64,000 nucleotides of DNA, from the NCBI RefSeq assembly GCF_900100625.1, contig NZ_FMTY01000007.1:1-64000 (forward strand). The letters are read 5' to 3'. How positions within the stretch are numbered: position 1 is the stretch's first letter; each line of letters begins with the position of its first letter. The notes beneath the pieces were generated by a model. It did not search any database. It was not told the DNA's origin and was given only the letters and a program-made list of their open reading frames with translations. Below are positions 16,978 through 26,035 of this stretch, one piece after another. Source of the DNA: Flavobacterium saliperosum (GTDB lineage: Bacteria > Bacteroidota > Bacteroidia > Flavobacteriales > Flavobacteriaceae). The translations under genes were made by a program, and so were the position numbers.

Positions 16978-18123
16978 ATGAAAAAAATCCAATACCAATT
17001 CGTCATTCTGCTGTTGTTTCTGATACAACAATTGCAGGCCAAAACTGTTTTCGATTCCGAAAAAGAACCGAACGAAGTTGTTATGGAGTTGACAGTTGAA
17101 ATTCAGCGTGTCCAAAAAGAATACCATACCAAATACCGGCTGTTGAGCAATCAATTGACCGAAATAAACCAAGGGTTGGCTACAGAAAACAACCGGGACC
17201 GGAAAATGGATTTTCTGATTAAAAAAGACGAAATCAAAGAACAAATCCACTTCCTTCAGTTGGAAACGAACAGTGAAATTTCCAAAATCCGTTACCTCAA
17301 AGGGTTACAGGTTATCAAGACCTTATACGAAAAAGTACTGAGTCTGGACCATCATTTCGCTTCGGTGAGAACGTTGAACGAAATCAATAAAATTTCAAAC
17401 CCCAATCAGTACCCCGAATACAGCAAGTTAAAAGAAGTAGTAAACGCCAAAAAAGACAAGAAGACAAGCCTGGATTTAACTGCTGTATTGGGTACTAATA
17501 CCATTGTTTCGGTGGTGCAGACCTTCACCAACATGATCGCTTCCAGCCTTACCAAAGAGGAAAAGGAAAAAGAACTGGCCAATGTGGATTGTATCCTCGA
17601 TTTCACACTGCGCATGCAGAATGATTTGAATACGATTTATTTCGAAACCGCTTTTCTGCAAACCAGTAACGAAAAAATCAAGAAGGAAATAGAGTTGCTT
17701 TTTAAGGATTATACCAAACCGATCGGGTATGTTGCTACATTGGAAAATTGTCGAACGAATGACGATTGGGAAACCATCACCCAAAAAATGGAAGAATACC
17801 TTGCCAAAATGAAAACCACCACAGGAACCTCACAATACAAAATGCAGGTCAACATGGAATTTCCCATCGATCGCCTGCTGCAGTTCATCACCCAGTACAA
17901 TAATTTCATCGATCAGGGCGGGAAATTCTACGAGAAATTCAAAATCATCCTCAACAGTTATGAAAACGCCAAACAATGTGAAACCAAACTGCCGCTGGAA
18001 TACAAAAAACTAAAAGCCGATATCGACGTAGCCATCAACAAGTTCAACGTGGCCTACAAACCGGTGGAAGTCAACGGCACCAAAATGAAAGAAATCCTAT
18101 ACGGCCTCAACGAATTCGATTAA
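16978..18123 (+). CDS. exported coiled-coil protein, function unknown
   Basis: A 381-residue, almost entirely helical protein. The ATG was chosen over an in-frame TTG at 16954 because it gives a standard signal peptide (about 1-22, LIQQLQA). Heptad-like stretches run through residues about 35-100 (VEIQRVQKEYHTKYRLL) and about 205-290. A short hydrophobic or small-residue stretch near 165-185 (VLGTNTIVSVVQTFTNMIAS) might be amphipathic or membrane-associated. Two Cys (CILDF and ENCRTN) flank the middle, and one more lies near the C-terminus. Last gene of the block behind the two-component system. No family recognised. Confidence 0.7.
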   Translation: MKKIQYQFVILLLFLIQQLQAKTVFDSEKEPNEVVMELTVEIQRVQKEYHTKYRLLSNQLTEINQGLATENNRDRKMDFLIKKDEIKEQIHFLQLETNSEISKIRYLKGLQVIKTLYEKVLSLDHHFASVRTLNEINKISNPNQYPEYSKLKEVVNAKKDKKTSLDLTAVLGTNTIVSVVQTFTNMIASSLTKEEKEKELANVDCILDFTLRMQNDLNTIYFETAFLQTSNEKIKKEIELLFKDYTKPIGYVATLENCRTNDDWETITQKMEEYLAKMKTTTGTSQYKMQVNMEFPIDRLLQFITQYNNFIDQGGKFYEKFKIILNSYENAKQCETKLPLEYKKLKADIDVAINKFNVAYKPVEVNGTKMKEILYGLNEFD

Positions 18124-18188
18124 ATGATACAACTGCTCCTCACGTTTATTTTATATACGGTAGAAATACTCTTACGTTGCTTTAGCGC

Positions 18189-19346
18189 CTAGTTGTATTT
18201 CACTTTTCGTAAAATACGCATCACTTCCTTAAACGACACATAAACCGAGGAGTGCTCCCGCGCTTTTAAAAACGGTTTCGCGTCAATCAGTTTGTACTTG
18301 GCCTCCTCAAAACCGTTGAGGTAACAAATCATCAGCGTAGAAGGCAGGTTTTCCAGATCCTTTTCTTCCCGATCCGATAAAACCAACCCTTTTTGCAGCT
18401 TCGCAATAAGCGTTAAGTTCGAATTGTAAATGTGGTACAGCATTTTCCGGTTGTATTCCGGCGGTTCAAACAACATTTCCGTGTCCATTTTGTAGTAGCC
18501 GTTTTCATAAAAATGAAGCGTCACCTTCTCCAGCGGATAATAACTCGTCTTGTCGTTCAGCCCGAGCGGAACATATTCGGTAATCGTGAAATTGTTGTCG
18601 GTATACTCCACCGTAACCTCGTCCAGTGCCGAGTAAAACAGTTTCACCTGTTCGTTAATCAGTTCGATGTCCACGCGGGAAAAGAAGGTTTTATCGCGCA
18701 CCCGCTTCTTGTTGCCCGCCCAACACACCACGAAAAGTTCTTTAAAAACCTTGTACTTTGGGTTCATGTCCTTGTGGCGGTTGTTCATAAAATCAATTAC
18801 ACTTTCCAACGTATGGGCAATGCTGTTGCGCGAATTGTTTTCAATGCTGATGACCGTTTCCGTATTCAGGTTTTTGGCTTTAATCGACATCGGAATCTCG
18901 TCGGTCGTTTCCACCGGAATCGTATTACTGCCCCGACGCACAAAAACACTTTTCGCGGCAATCGTGTGAATCCCTTTTTTAAACGACGAAATTTTATTGT
19001 TCGGTTTGATGGTTACCAGTCCCACCACCTTGTCTTTGGGTAAATTCGGGAAGGGTACGTTCTCGTATTGGATTTTCGGCGGATGTTCCAGAAAAGCATT
19101 CACCAGATTCTGAATCCGGCTGTCGTCAAAAAAATCATCCCCCACAATTTCATTGTCCTGATCTTCCACACCCACTACGATATACGAATTGTTCATCGGA
19201 TTCGAATTGGAAAGCGCACAAATGTGTTTCAGGAACTTCGCTTTGCCTTCCTTGGTATGCAGATTCAGCTGTCTTTTTTTGTCATAAAAACTGCTTTCAT
19301 CATTGTGAGCCAGCAGGTTTTTAATAAGAAGACGTTTGTTGATCAT
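18189..19346 (-). CDS. AlbA_2 (Schlafen-type) domain protein
   Basis: A 385-residue cytosolic protein. Residues about 15-150 read as an AlbA_2/divergent AAA-4 domain: ESSFYDKKRQLN, then KFLKHICALSNSN, NSYIVVGVED and FVRRGSNTIP near its end, the usual landmarks. The remaining 230 residues lack the winged-helix region seen in many relatives and are unrecognised. Members of this family are variously annotated as ATP-binding or transcriptional regulators and occur both in housekeeping and defence contexts. Convergent with the exported coiled-coil gene, 65 bases apart. Possible role in phage defence is speculation. Confidence 0.8.
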   Translation of the reverse strand: MINKRLLIKNLLAHNDESSFYDKKRQLNLHTKEGKAKFLKHICALSNSNPMNNSYIVVGVEDQDNEIVGDDFFDDSRIQNLVNAFLEHPPKIQYENVPFPNLPKDKVVGLVTIKPNNKISSFKKGIHTIAAKSVFVRRGSNTIPVETTDEIPMSIKAKNLNTETVISIENNSRNSIAHTLESVIDFMNNRHKDMNPKYKVFKELFVVCWAGNKKRVRDKTFFSRVDIELINEQVKLFYSALDEVTVEYTDNNFTITEYVPLGLNDKTSYYPLEKVTLHFYENGYYKMDTEMLFEPPEYNRKMLYHIYNSNLTLIAKLQKGLVLSDREEKDLENLPSTLMICYLNGFEEAKYKLIDAKPFLKAREHSSVYVSFKEVMRILRKVKYN

Positions 19347-19469
19347 CTCAAAAAAGGGTTTAGGTTTAAAAACACAAAATTTTTATAAAGTTCGTTAATT
19401 TTTGTTAACGTTTGTAAGATGTCCTCTTAAGGATGCGTTATGAATGTACTAATTTATAAACAGATTCTC

Positions 19470-20276
19470 ATGAAAAATTTAAAAAAGTATTTGATGTTGC
19501 TTTTGATTATCGCCCCTCTTTCCGGCTTATTGATAAGTTGTAACGACGAGGATGACACTACGCAAGGAACTTCAAAAGTAACGGTTCGTATGACAGATGC
19601 CCCTGGCGATTACGATGAAGTCAATGTTGAGGTTTTGGACGTGATGATTAAAAACAACTCCGACACCTCGGATAACGGATGGGTGAGTATCGGAAACATC
19701 AGCCCCGGAATTTACAACCTGTTGGATTTAACAGGAGGTATTACTGTTTTATTAGCCGATAACGAAGTGCCGTCAGGCTTATTGGGTCAGATTCGTTTGG
19801 TTTTAGGCGATGAAAACACCGTAGTGAAAGACGGAGTGACATACCCCTTAAACACCCCAAGCGCCCAACAATCCGGATTGAAATTACAGATAAACCAAAC
19901 ACTGCAGGCCGGAGCAACGTATAACTTCCTTTTGGATTTTGACGTGGAGCACTCTGTTGTTGTTGAGGCCGGCGGCTCCGGAAATTACAATCTGCATCCG
20001 GTCATCAGGGTTACCACCGAGGCCACTTCCGGAGCCATCAAAGGAACAATTTTGCCAATTACGGTGCAAACGTTAGCTTCCGTTGAGGTAAACGGAACGT
20101 TGGTTTCGGCGTATACCAATGAGCAAGGCGTGTTTCAGTTAAACGGTATCCCTTCCGGCACGTATACGGTAACGCTAACCCCCGACATCGCTTCCGGACT
20201 GACTGTTTTAGTCGTTGAAAATGTGGTGGTGGTTAACGGAGAAATAACCAACATGGGAAGCCTCACACTGCCATAA
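19470..20276 (+). CDS. DUF4382 domain-containing lipoprotein
   Basis: A 268-residue lipoprotein. The second ATG at 19470 was chosen over 19440 because it gives a standard type II signal with lipobox LLISC. The DUF4382 domain covers about 35-180 (VRMTDAPGDYDEVNVEV, then WVSIGNISPGIYNLLDLTGG, IRLVLGDEN), followed by a carboxypeptidase-regulatory-like fold (about 190-265, IKGTILPITV, QGVFQLNGIPSGTYTVTL). Such proteins are common surface or periplasmic lipoproteins in Bacteroidota with unknown roles. A good terminator follows at 20302-20337. Confidence 0.88.
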   Translation: MKNLKKYLMLLLIIAPLSGLLISCNDEDDTTQGTSKVTVRMTDAPGDYDEVNVEVLDVMIKNNSDTSDNGWVSIGNISPGIYNLLDLTGGITVLLADNEVPSGLLGQIRLVLGDENTVVKDGVTYPLNTPSAQQSGLKLQINQTLQAGATYNFLLDFDVEHSVVVEAGGSGNYNLHPVIRVTTEATSGAIKGTILPITVQTLASVEVNGTLVSAYTNEQGVFQLNGIPSGTYTVTLTPDIASGLTVLVVENVVVVNGEITNMGSLTLP

Positions 20277-20301
20277 GTTAAAGAGAAATAAAAATTTTAT
20301 T

Positions 20302-20337
20302 AAAAGACAGCTAAAACCAAGGCTGTCTTTTGTTTTT
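20302..20337 (+). terminator. intrinsic terminator
   Basis: A 10-bp stem (AAAAGACAGC/GCTGTCTTTT) with a 10-base loop, followed by a T-rich tract. Ends the DUF4382 gene before the Bat operon. Confidence 0.8.
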
Positions 20338-20377
20338 TAACCAATTATTAACAACAAAGCACTAAATTAATTATCAA

Positions 20378-20408
20378 TTTGCATTATTAAAATATCTTAT
20401 TAATTTCA
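20378..20408 (+). promoter_or_regulatory. putative promoter of the Bat operon
   Basis: TTTG at 20378-20381, exactly 19 bases, then TAATTTCA at 20401-20408 (6 of 8 to TAnnTTTG). The transcript would start near 20414, 15 bases before the MoxR start codon. Confidence 0.5.
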
Positions 20409-20428
20409 CGGCTCAAAAAAACACACAA

Positions 20429-21433
20429 ATGGAAGATACAACAACTACTCTGGATATTAGAGCGATTAATGAAAAAATAGAGAGAGAAAGTGCTTTTATT
20501 GACCTTCTGACTATGGAGATGAACAAGGTAATCGTAGGTCAGAAAACGATGATTGAAAGATTACTTATCGGGCTTTTGGCTCAGGGACACATTCTTTTGG
20601 AAGGAGTTCCCGGATTAGCGAAAACATTAGCCATCAATACCCTGTCACAAGCGGTTCACGGTACTTTCAGCAGAATTCAGTTTACACCCGATTTGCTTCC
20701 TGCCGACGTAGTGGGAACCATGATTTACAATATGAAAGTGAACGACTTTTCGATTAAGAAAGGTCCCATTTTCGCGAATTTCGTCCTGGCCGATGAGATC
20801 AACCGAGCTCCTGCCAAAGTGCAATCGGCGTTGCTGGAAGCGATGCAGGAAAAACAGGTAACCATTGGGGATGAAACATTCAAATTAGACAAGCCGTTCC
20901 TGGTTATGGCGACACAAAACCCGGTGGAGCAGGAAGGAACCTACCAATTACCGGAAGCACAGGTCGACCGTTTCATGCTGAAAGTCGTTATCGATTACCC
21001 TAAAATGGAAGACGAACGTCTGGTGATCCGTCAAAACCTAAACGGCGGATTCGAAAAAGTAAACCAAGTCGTTTCTTTAGAGCAGATTTTACGCGCGCAA
21101 CAAGCCGTTCGTGAAGTATACATGGACGAGAAAATCGAAAAATACATTTTGGATATCATCTTCGCCACACGTTACCCTGAAAAGTACAAGCTGGCCGATT
21201 TAAAACCGTTAATCAGTTTCGGAGCTTCGCCTCGTGGAAGTATCAATCTGGCTTTGGCCGCGAAATGTTATGCGTTTATCAAACGTCGTGGCTATGTCAT
21301 TCCGGAAGATGTTCGCGCTGTAGTTCACGATGTGTTGCGTCACAGAATCGGAATCACCTACGAAGCGGAAGCCGAAAATGTGACTTCGGTAGACATCATC
21401 AACAAAATCGTTAACGAAGTTGAAGTACCTTAA
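20429..21433 (+). CDS. MoxR-family AAA+ ATPase (Bat operon)
   Basis: A 334-residue AAA+ ATPase of the MoxR (RavA-like) family. Walker A is GVPGLAKT (59-66), Walker B is VLADEINRAP, sensor 1 is MATQNP, and the arginine-finger region lies in EAQVDRFMLK. MoxR proteins are thought to act as chaperones that mature vWA-domain partners, several of which follow in this operon. First gene of a rightward run of eight genes (to 29431). About 90 bases of CAGT-rich repeat separate it from the DUF58 gene. Confidence 0.93.
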   Translation: MEDTTTTLDIRAINEKIERESAFIDLLTMEMNKVIVGQKTMIERLLIGLLAQGHILLEGVPGLAKTLAINTLSQAVHGTFSRIQFTPDLLPADVVGTMIYNMKVNDFSIKKGPIFANFVLADEINRAPAKVQSALLEAMQEKQVTIGDETFKLDKPFLVMATQNPVEQEGTYQLPEAQVDRFMLKVVIDYPKMEDERLVIRQNLNGGFEKVNQVVSLEQILRAQQAVREVYMDEKIEKYILDIIFATRYPEKYKLADLKPLISFGASPRGSINLALAAKCYAFIKRRGYVIPEDVRAVVHDVLRHRIGITYEAEAENVTSVDIINKIVNEVEVP

Positions 21434-21523
21434 TCAGTAAACAGTTTTTAGTCATCAGTAATCAGTTGCTCTGCGCAACGTATTTAACTGACCACTGACA
21501 TTCGACCACTGACCACTGAAAAT
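21434..21523. repeat. CAGT/ACTG degenerate repeat in the moxR-DUF58 gap
   Basis: The left half has ATCAGT repeats (about 21433-21465); the right half has GACCACTGA three times (21490-21518). The halves are partly complementary, centred on TTGC and GCAA around 21467-21478, so a large imperfect hairpin could form. Similar word-like repeats are common between Flavobacterium genes. Confidence 0.6.
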
Positions 21524-22390
21524 ATGGATACCAAAGAATTACTAAAAAAAGTACGGAAAATAGAAATCAAAACCCGAAGATTGAGCGATCACATCTTTTC
21601 GGGCGAATACCATACATCGTTTAAAGGCCGCGGAATGACTTTTTCGGAAGTACGCCAATACCAATTTGGTGACGATGTTCGTGCGATTGACTGGAACGTA
21701 ACGGCGCGTTATAACGAACCGTATGTGAAAGTTTTCGAAGAGGAACGCGAGCTAACGATGATGCTGATGGTGGATATTTCGGGTTCGGAAAGCTTCGGAA
21801 CCAAAAACCAGCTGAAAAGCGAAATCGTTACCGAAATCGCGGCTACCATGGCATTTTCGGCCACACAGAACAACGATAAAATCGGACTGATTCTGTTTTC
21901 CGACCAAATCGAATTGTTCATTCCACCCAAAAAGGGGAAATCACACGTACTTCGCATCATCCGGGAATTAATCGAATTCGAGCCGAAAAGCAGAAAAACC
22001 GATTTGTCCCAGGCCCTGAAATTCCTTTCGGGCGTGCAGAAAAAGAAAGCCATCGTCTTCGTAATTTCCGATTTCATGTCGGCCGATTACGAACAAACCT
22101 TAAAAATTGCCGGCAAAAAACACGATGTAACCGGCGTTCGTGTGTATGATGTTCGCGAAGAAACCATGCCCAACCTCGGAATGGTCACCATGGAAGATGC
22201 CGAAACCGGGGATATCCTGGTGGTGAATACCAATTCGAAAGCGGTGCGCCTGGAATATGAGAAAAACTATCAGGACAACGTGAAATATTTCAGGGAAACG
22301 TTTTCCAAATGCGGTTCCGGAACCGTAAGTACGCGCGTTGACGAAAGTTATGTGACAAAATTATTGGGCTATTTTAAAGCTAGAAGTTAA
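21524..22390 (+). CDS. DUF58 domain protein (Bat operon)
   Basis: A 288-residue cytosolic DUF58 protein with a vWA-like fold. The DUF58 signature FSEVRQYQFGDDVRAIDWN is clear (about 42-60), with a MIDAS-like DISGSESFG further on. Probable client of the MoxR ATPase. Two bases separate its stop from the next gene, showing tight operon linkage. Confidence 0.92.
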   Translation: MDTKELLKKVRKIEIKTRRLSDHIFSGEYHTSFKGRGMTFSEVRQYQFGDDVRAIDWNVTARYNEPYVKVFEEERELTMMLMVDISGSESFGTKNQLKSEIVTEIAATMAFSATQNNDKIGLILFSDQIELFIPPKKGKSHVLRIIRELIEFEPKSRKTDLSQALKFLSGVQKKKAIVFVISDFMSADYEQTLKIAGKKHDVTGVRVYDVREETMPNLGMVTMEDAETGDILVVNTNSKAVRLEYEKNYQDNVKYFRETFSKCGSGTVSTRVDESYVTKLLGYFKARS

Positions 22391-22392
22391 AA

Positions 22393-23997
22393 ATGAGTAA
22401 ACAACTTTACATATTTCTTTTTTTACTGATGACCGCCTTGGGTTTTGCACAACAACCGGTGCAAACCAGCGTCGATTCGACTAAAATCAAGATTGGCTCC
22501 CAATTCAACTTAACCTTGAAAGTAAAAGGAACCAAACAAACCCGCGTGGCTTTTCCGGAAACGAAAAGTATCGGACAATTGGAGGTTTTGGAATCCTATC
22601 CGGTCGATACGATTAAAAAAGAGACGCAGTACGAATTCATCAAAAAATACGGATTAACCCAATTCGATTCGGGGCGTTATGTGATACCAAGAATTCCGGT
22701 GTTAATCGGTAACCGTCAGTTTTTATCGGATTCTGCGGTAATTGAAGTGAACAATGTGGTGGTGGATACGCTCAAACAAAAAATGTACGACATCAAACCC
22801 ATTGTGGAAGTTAAAGATCCGTCGTCCAACTTTTGGTGGTATTTACTGGGGATTGTTGTTTTGTGCGGATTGGGATTTTTGGGTTATTTGTTGTACAAAA
22901 GATACCAAAACCGTCCGAAAGAGGAAGAAGTAATCTATGCTTCGCCTATTGAAAAAGCGACCAGTCTATTACAGAATTTAGAGAAAAAATCCCTTTTGGA
23001 ACAAGGCGATGTGAAATCGTATTATTCCGAAATGACCGATATTACGCGTACCTACATCGAAGAAACGGTTCAGATTCCGGCTATGGAAAGTACCACCGAC
23101 GAACTTTTGGAAGCGATGAAAAAAGCGTCGATGAAAAAGAAAATGGGCATCCGTCAGGAAACGATGGAAACGTTCGAAAAAATCCTCAAAAACGCCGATT
23201 TGGTGAAATTCGCGAAGTCCAAACCGATGGATTTTGAAATTTCCGAAGACCGAAAAAATATCGAAAAAATCATTCTGACCATCGATAAGGCGCTTCCGAA
23301 AGAAATCGAGGAAGACGAAACCGATTCGGATTATGCCAGACAACAGGAAGAACTCAAACGCCGAAAAATTAAAAAGCGCAATGCCGCTATAGGTTTCGTG
23401 GCCGGATTCACTATTTTCTTTATCCTCGGTTCGATATTCTTTAACGGAATCAATCTTTTTGGCAGCTCTACTGAAGCACTGCACGAGAAAGATTGGATTA
23501 CCAGCGAATACGGCAATCCGGGCATCATTATTTCAACTCCCGAAGTATTGAAACGAAAAGATGCGGAAAAAGAAGTTCCGAAAACCGTTATGGCCATGGT
23601 CAAAGAAATGCAGATTTTCGAATTTGGCGGTTACTTCGACGAGTATTATATTGCCGTAAGCACGTTAAAATACAAAAAAGAAACCCAAATCGATCTGGAT
23701 AAAGCGCTTGAAGGCGGTTTGCAGGCCATGGAGCTGAAAGGCGCTCAGGATATCATCGTGAAAACCGAAGATTTCAATACCGGCGAAGGTTTGTCCGGAC
23801 GAAAAGCCTACGGAACCATGAACATGCTGGACGGCATCAGTAAGAAGTCCACGAAAGTGTACTACGAATTCGTCATGTTCAGCCAAGATGGAGGATTGCA
23901 ACAGATACTGACCATGTACAAAGAAGGAGATGAATTCGGACAGAAAATCACGGCACGAATTTTAGAATCAGTCGAACTTAGAAAAGCAGCGCCATGA
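22393..23997 (+). CDS. Bat-operon membrane protein (BatD-like N-terminal domain)
   Basis: A 534-residue protein, signal peptide about 1-19 (LGFAQ). Residues about 22-130 resemble the BatD/protein-BatD beta domain, a membrane segment follows (about 152-172, WWYLLGIVVLCGLGFLGYLL), then a cytosolic helical region rich in Lys/Glu (about 185-330), a second membrane segment (about 336-357, AIGFVAGFTIFFILGSIFF) and a C-terminal soluble domain (about 370-530). The latter is not part of the standard Bat set and I do not recognise it. Overlaps BatA by 4 bases, so translation is coupled. Confidence 0.8.
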   Translation: MSKQLYIFLFLLMTALGFAQQPVQTSVDSTKIKIGSQFNLTLKVKGTKQTRVAFPETKSIGQLEVLESYPVDTIKKETQYEFIKKYGLTQFDSGRYVIPRIPVLIGNRQFLSDSAVIEVNNVVVDTLKQKMYDIKPIVEVKDPSSNFWWYLLGIVVLCGLGFLGYLLYKRYQNRPKEEEVIYASPIEKATSLLQNLEKKSLLEQGDVKSYYSEMTDITRTYIEETVQIPAMESTTDELLEAMKKASMKKKMGIRQETMETFEKILKNADLVKFAKSKPMDFEISEDRKNIEKIILTIDKALPKEIEEDETDSDYARQQEELKRRKIKKRNAAIGFVAGFTIFFILGSIFFNGINLFGSSTEALHEKDWITSEYGNPGIIISTPEVLKRKDAEKEVPKTVMAMVKEMQIFEFGGYFDEYYIAVSTLKYKKETQIDLDKALEGGLQAMELKGAQDIIVKTEDFNTGEGLSGRKAYGTMNMLDGISKKSTKVYYEFVMFSQDGGLQQILTMYKEGDEFGQKITARILESVELRKAAP

Positions 23998-24998
23998 TGA
24001 AGAATATCACTTTCGCCAATCCGGAATTCTTTTGGCTGTTTTTAGTGCTGCCATTAGCCATCGGCTGGTATTTCTGGAAAAGAAACCAACAGTCGGCCAC
24101 TTTGAAGGTAAGTTCCGTTAAAGGATTTAAAGCCGCACATTCGGTTTTGCCGAAAATGAAACCCTTGTTGTTTGCCATGCGCATATTGGCGTTGGCTTCG
24201 TTAATCGTCGCTTTGGCCCGACCGCAATCTACAGACGTAACCAATAAATCAAGAACCACCCGTGGCATCGACATTGTTATGGCGATTGACGTTTCCGGAA
24301 GTATGCTCGCTAAGGATTTGAAACCGAATCGTATGGAATCACTGAAAAAAGTGGCAGCCGAATTCGTGGAACAACGTCCGAACGACCGAATAGGGTTGGT
24401 GGTGTATGCCGCGGAAGCCTATACGAAAACACCGGTGACCAGTGATAAAGCGGTAGTTTTGGAAGCGCTTAACGGAGTAAAATACGACAATGTCTTGCAG
24501 GACGGAACCGGAATCGGAGTGGGATTGGCCACAGCGGTCAACCGACTTAAAGACAGTAAAGCGAAGAGTAAAGTCATTATTCTATTGACCGACGGGGTGA
24601 ACAATTCCGGATTTATCGACCCGCGAATGGCGTCGGAAATCGCAAAAGAGTTTGGCATTAAAGTATACACCATCGGAATCGGAACCAACGGCATGGCGGA
24701 ATTTCCATATGCGATTGCACCGAACGGACAATTTTTGTTCCGTATGATGAAAGTGGAAATCGATGAAAAATTGATGAAGGAAATCGCGATGATGACCGAC
24801 GGGAAGTATTTCAGAGCCACCAGCAACAAAAGCCTGGAAAACATCTACAGCGAAATCAACAAACTGGAAACCACCGAAGTACAGGAACAACGTTTTTACA
24901 ATTACGATGAAAAATACCGTTCTTTAGCTTTGTTCGCATTAGGGTTCTTAGTGTTGGAACTGTTATTACGAAAAACCATTTTTAGAAGTTTTATCTAG
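23994..24998 (+). CDS. batA: vWA domain protein BatA
   Basis: A 334-residue inner-membrane protein: N-terminal membrane segments (about 11-30 and 58-75), a vWA domain with MIDAS motif AIDVSGSM (about 99-106) facing outward, and a C-terminal membrane segment (about 308-325). BatA and BatB are the paired vWA subunits of the Bat (Bacteroides aerotolerance) system, whose molecular job is unsettled. Overlaps the previous gene by 4 bases and the next start follows 2 bases later. Confidence 0.9.
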   Translation: MMKNITFANPEFFWLFLVLPLAIGWYFWKRNQQSATLKVSSVKGFKAAHSVLPKMKPLLFAMRILALASLIVALARPQSTDVTNKSRTTRGIDIVMAIDVSGSMLAKDLKPNRMESLKKVAAEFVEQRPNDRIGLVVYAAEAYTKTPVTSDKAVVLEALNGVKYDNVLQDGTGIGVGLATAVNRLKDSKAKSKVIILLTDGVNNSGFIDPRMASEIAKEFGIKVYTIGIGTNGMAEFPYAIAPNGQFLFRMMKVEIDEKLMKEIAMMTDGKYFRATSNKSLENIYSEINKLETTEVQEQRFYNYDEKYRSLALFALGFLVLELLLRKTIFRSFI

Positions 24999-25000
24999 TT

Positions 25001-26035
25001 ATGTGGGAATTTGACGAACCGAAATATTTTTACCTGTTGGCAATTGTGCCGGTATTGCTGGTGCTTTTCTTGGTCAACTTGTATTGGCAACGCAAAAAGC
25101 AACGGGAATTCGGCGATTTGGAGTTGCTGAAAAAATTGAGCCCTGAAAAATCAGTTTTCAAACCGATTCTGAAATTGGTGGTGGTATTGTTGGGATTAAC
25201 CGCGCTGGTTTTAGCCTTGGTAAATCCGAAAATCGGTACCAAAATGGAAACTGTGAAACGTCAGGGAGTGGACATCGTTTTTGCCGTAGATATTTCAAAG
25301 AGTATGCTGGCCGAAGACATTGCCCCGAACCGATTGGAGAAGAGCAAACAGGTCGTTTCCCAAATCATCAATCAATTGGGCTCTGACCGAATTGGAATTG
25401 TGGGATATGCGGGGAGTGCCTATCCGGTTTTACCGATAACGACCGATTACAGTGTGGCGAAAATGTACCTGCAAAGTATGAACACCGATATGGTTTCGTC
25501 GCAGGGAACCGCTTTGGGGGAAGCGTTGAAATTGGCAAGTTCCTATTTTGATGATCCGCAAACCAGTAAATTAATCATCATGCTTTCCGACGGGGAAGAT
25601 CACGGTGAAGGTTTCGATGAGGCGTTAGAGGAAATCAAAGACAAAAAAATAAAAGTGATTACCATCGGTATCGGAACCGAAAAAGGCGGACCGATTCCGT
25701 TGCGCTATAACGGGGTGATTGAAAGCTTCAAAAAAGACCAAAGCGGCGAAACGGTTATTACCAAATTGTATCCGGAAACCTTAAAAACCATCGCTAAAAA
25801 CGCGAATGGTGGCTATGTTTTCGGCGGAAGCACAAAAGAAGTCTTGGAATTCGTGAAAAACGGATTGGATAATCTGGAAAAAACGGATTTCGAAAGCCAA
25901 CAGATTGCCGATTTCGAATCGCAATTCCAATGGTTTTTGGGCATCGCCTTTTTTCTGTTGCTGATCGATGTTTTCTTCCTCGAAAGAAAAACGGCTTGGG
26001 TGAAAAAGTTGAATTTATTTAATGAAAAAGAATAA
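25001..26035 (+). CDS. batB: vWA domain protein BatB
   Basis: A 344-residue paralog of BatA with the same layout: two N-terminal membrane segments (about 9-26 and 56-76), a vWA domain with MIDAS motif AVDISKSM (about 94-101), a Thr/Asp site in DRIGIVGYAGSA, and a C-terminal membrane segment (about 310-328). Its stop overlaps the batC start by one base (TAATG), indicating coupled translation. Confidence 0.9.
   Translation: MWEFDEPKYFYLLAIVPVLLVLFLVNLYWQRKKQREFGDLELLKKLSPEKSVFKPILKLVVVLLGLTALVLALVNPKIGTKMETVKRQGVDIVFAVDISKSMLAEDIAPNRLEKSKQVVSQIINQLGSDRIGIVGYAGSAYPVLPITTDYSVAKMYLQSMNTDMVSSQGTALGEALKLASSYFDDPQTSKLIIMLSDGEDHGEGFDEALEEIKDKKIKVITIGIGTEKGGPIPLRYNGVIESFKKDQSGETVITKLYPETLKTIAKNANGGYVFGGSTKEVLEFVKNGLDNLEKTDFESQQIADFESQFQWFLGIAFFLLLIDVFFLERKTAWVKKLNLFNEKE

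Noticed and set aside
18124-18192. 22-codon open frame directly after the coiled-coil gene stop (starts with ATG at 18124)
   Set aside because: Too short and it runs into the convergent gene; hydrophobic but without any other support. Might deserve a look only if ribosome profiling shows it.
18432-19043. 203-codon open frame opposite the AlbA_2 gene
   Set aside because: Antisense shadow with no recognisable domain; the opposite strand has good family landmarks.
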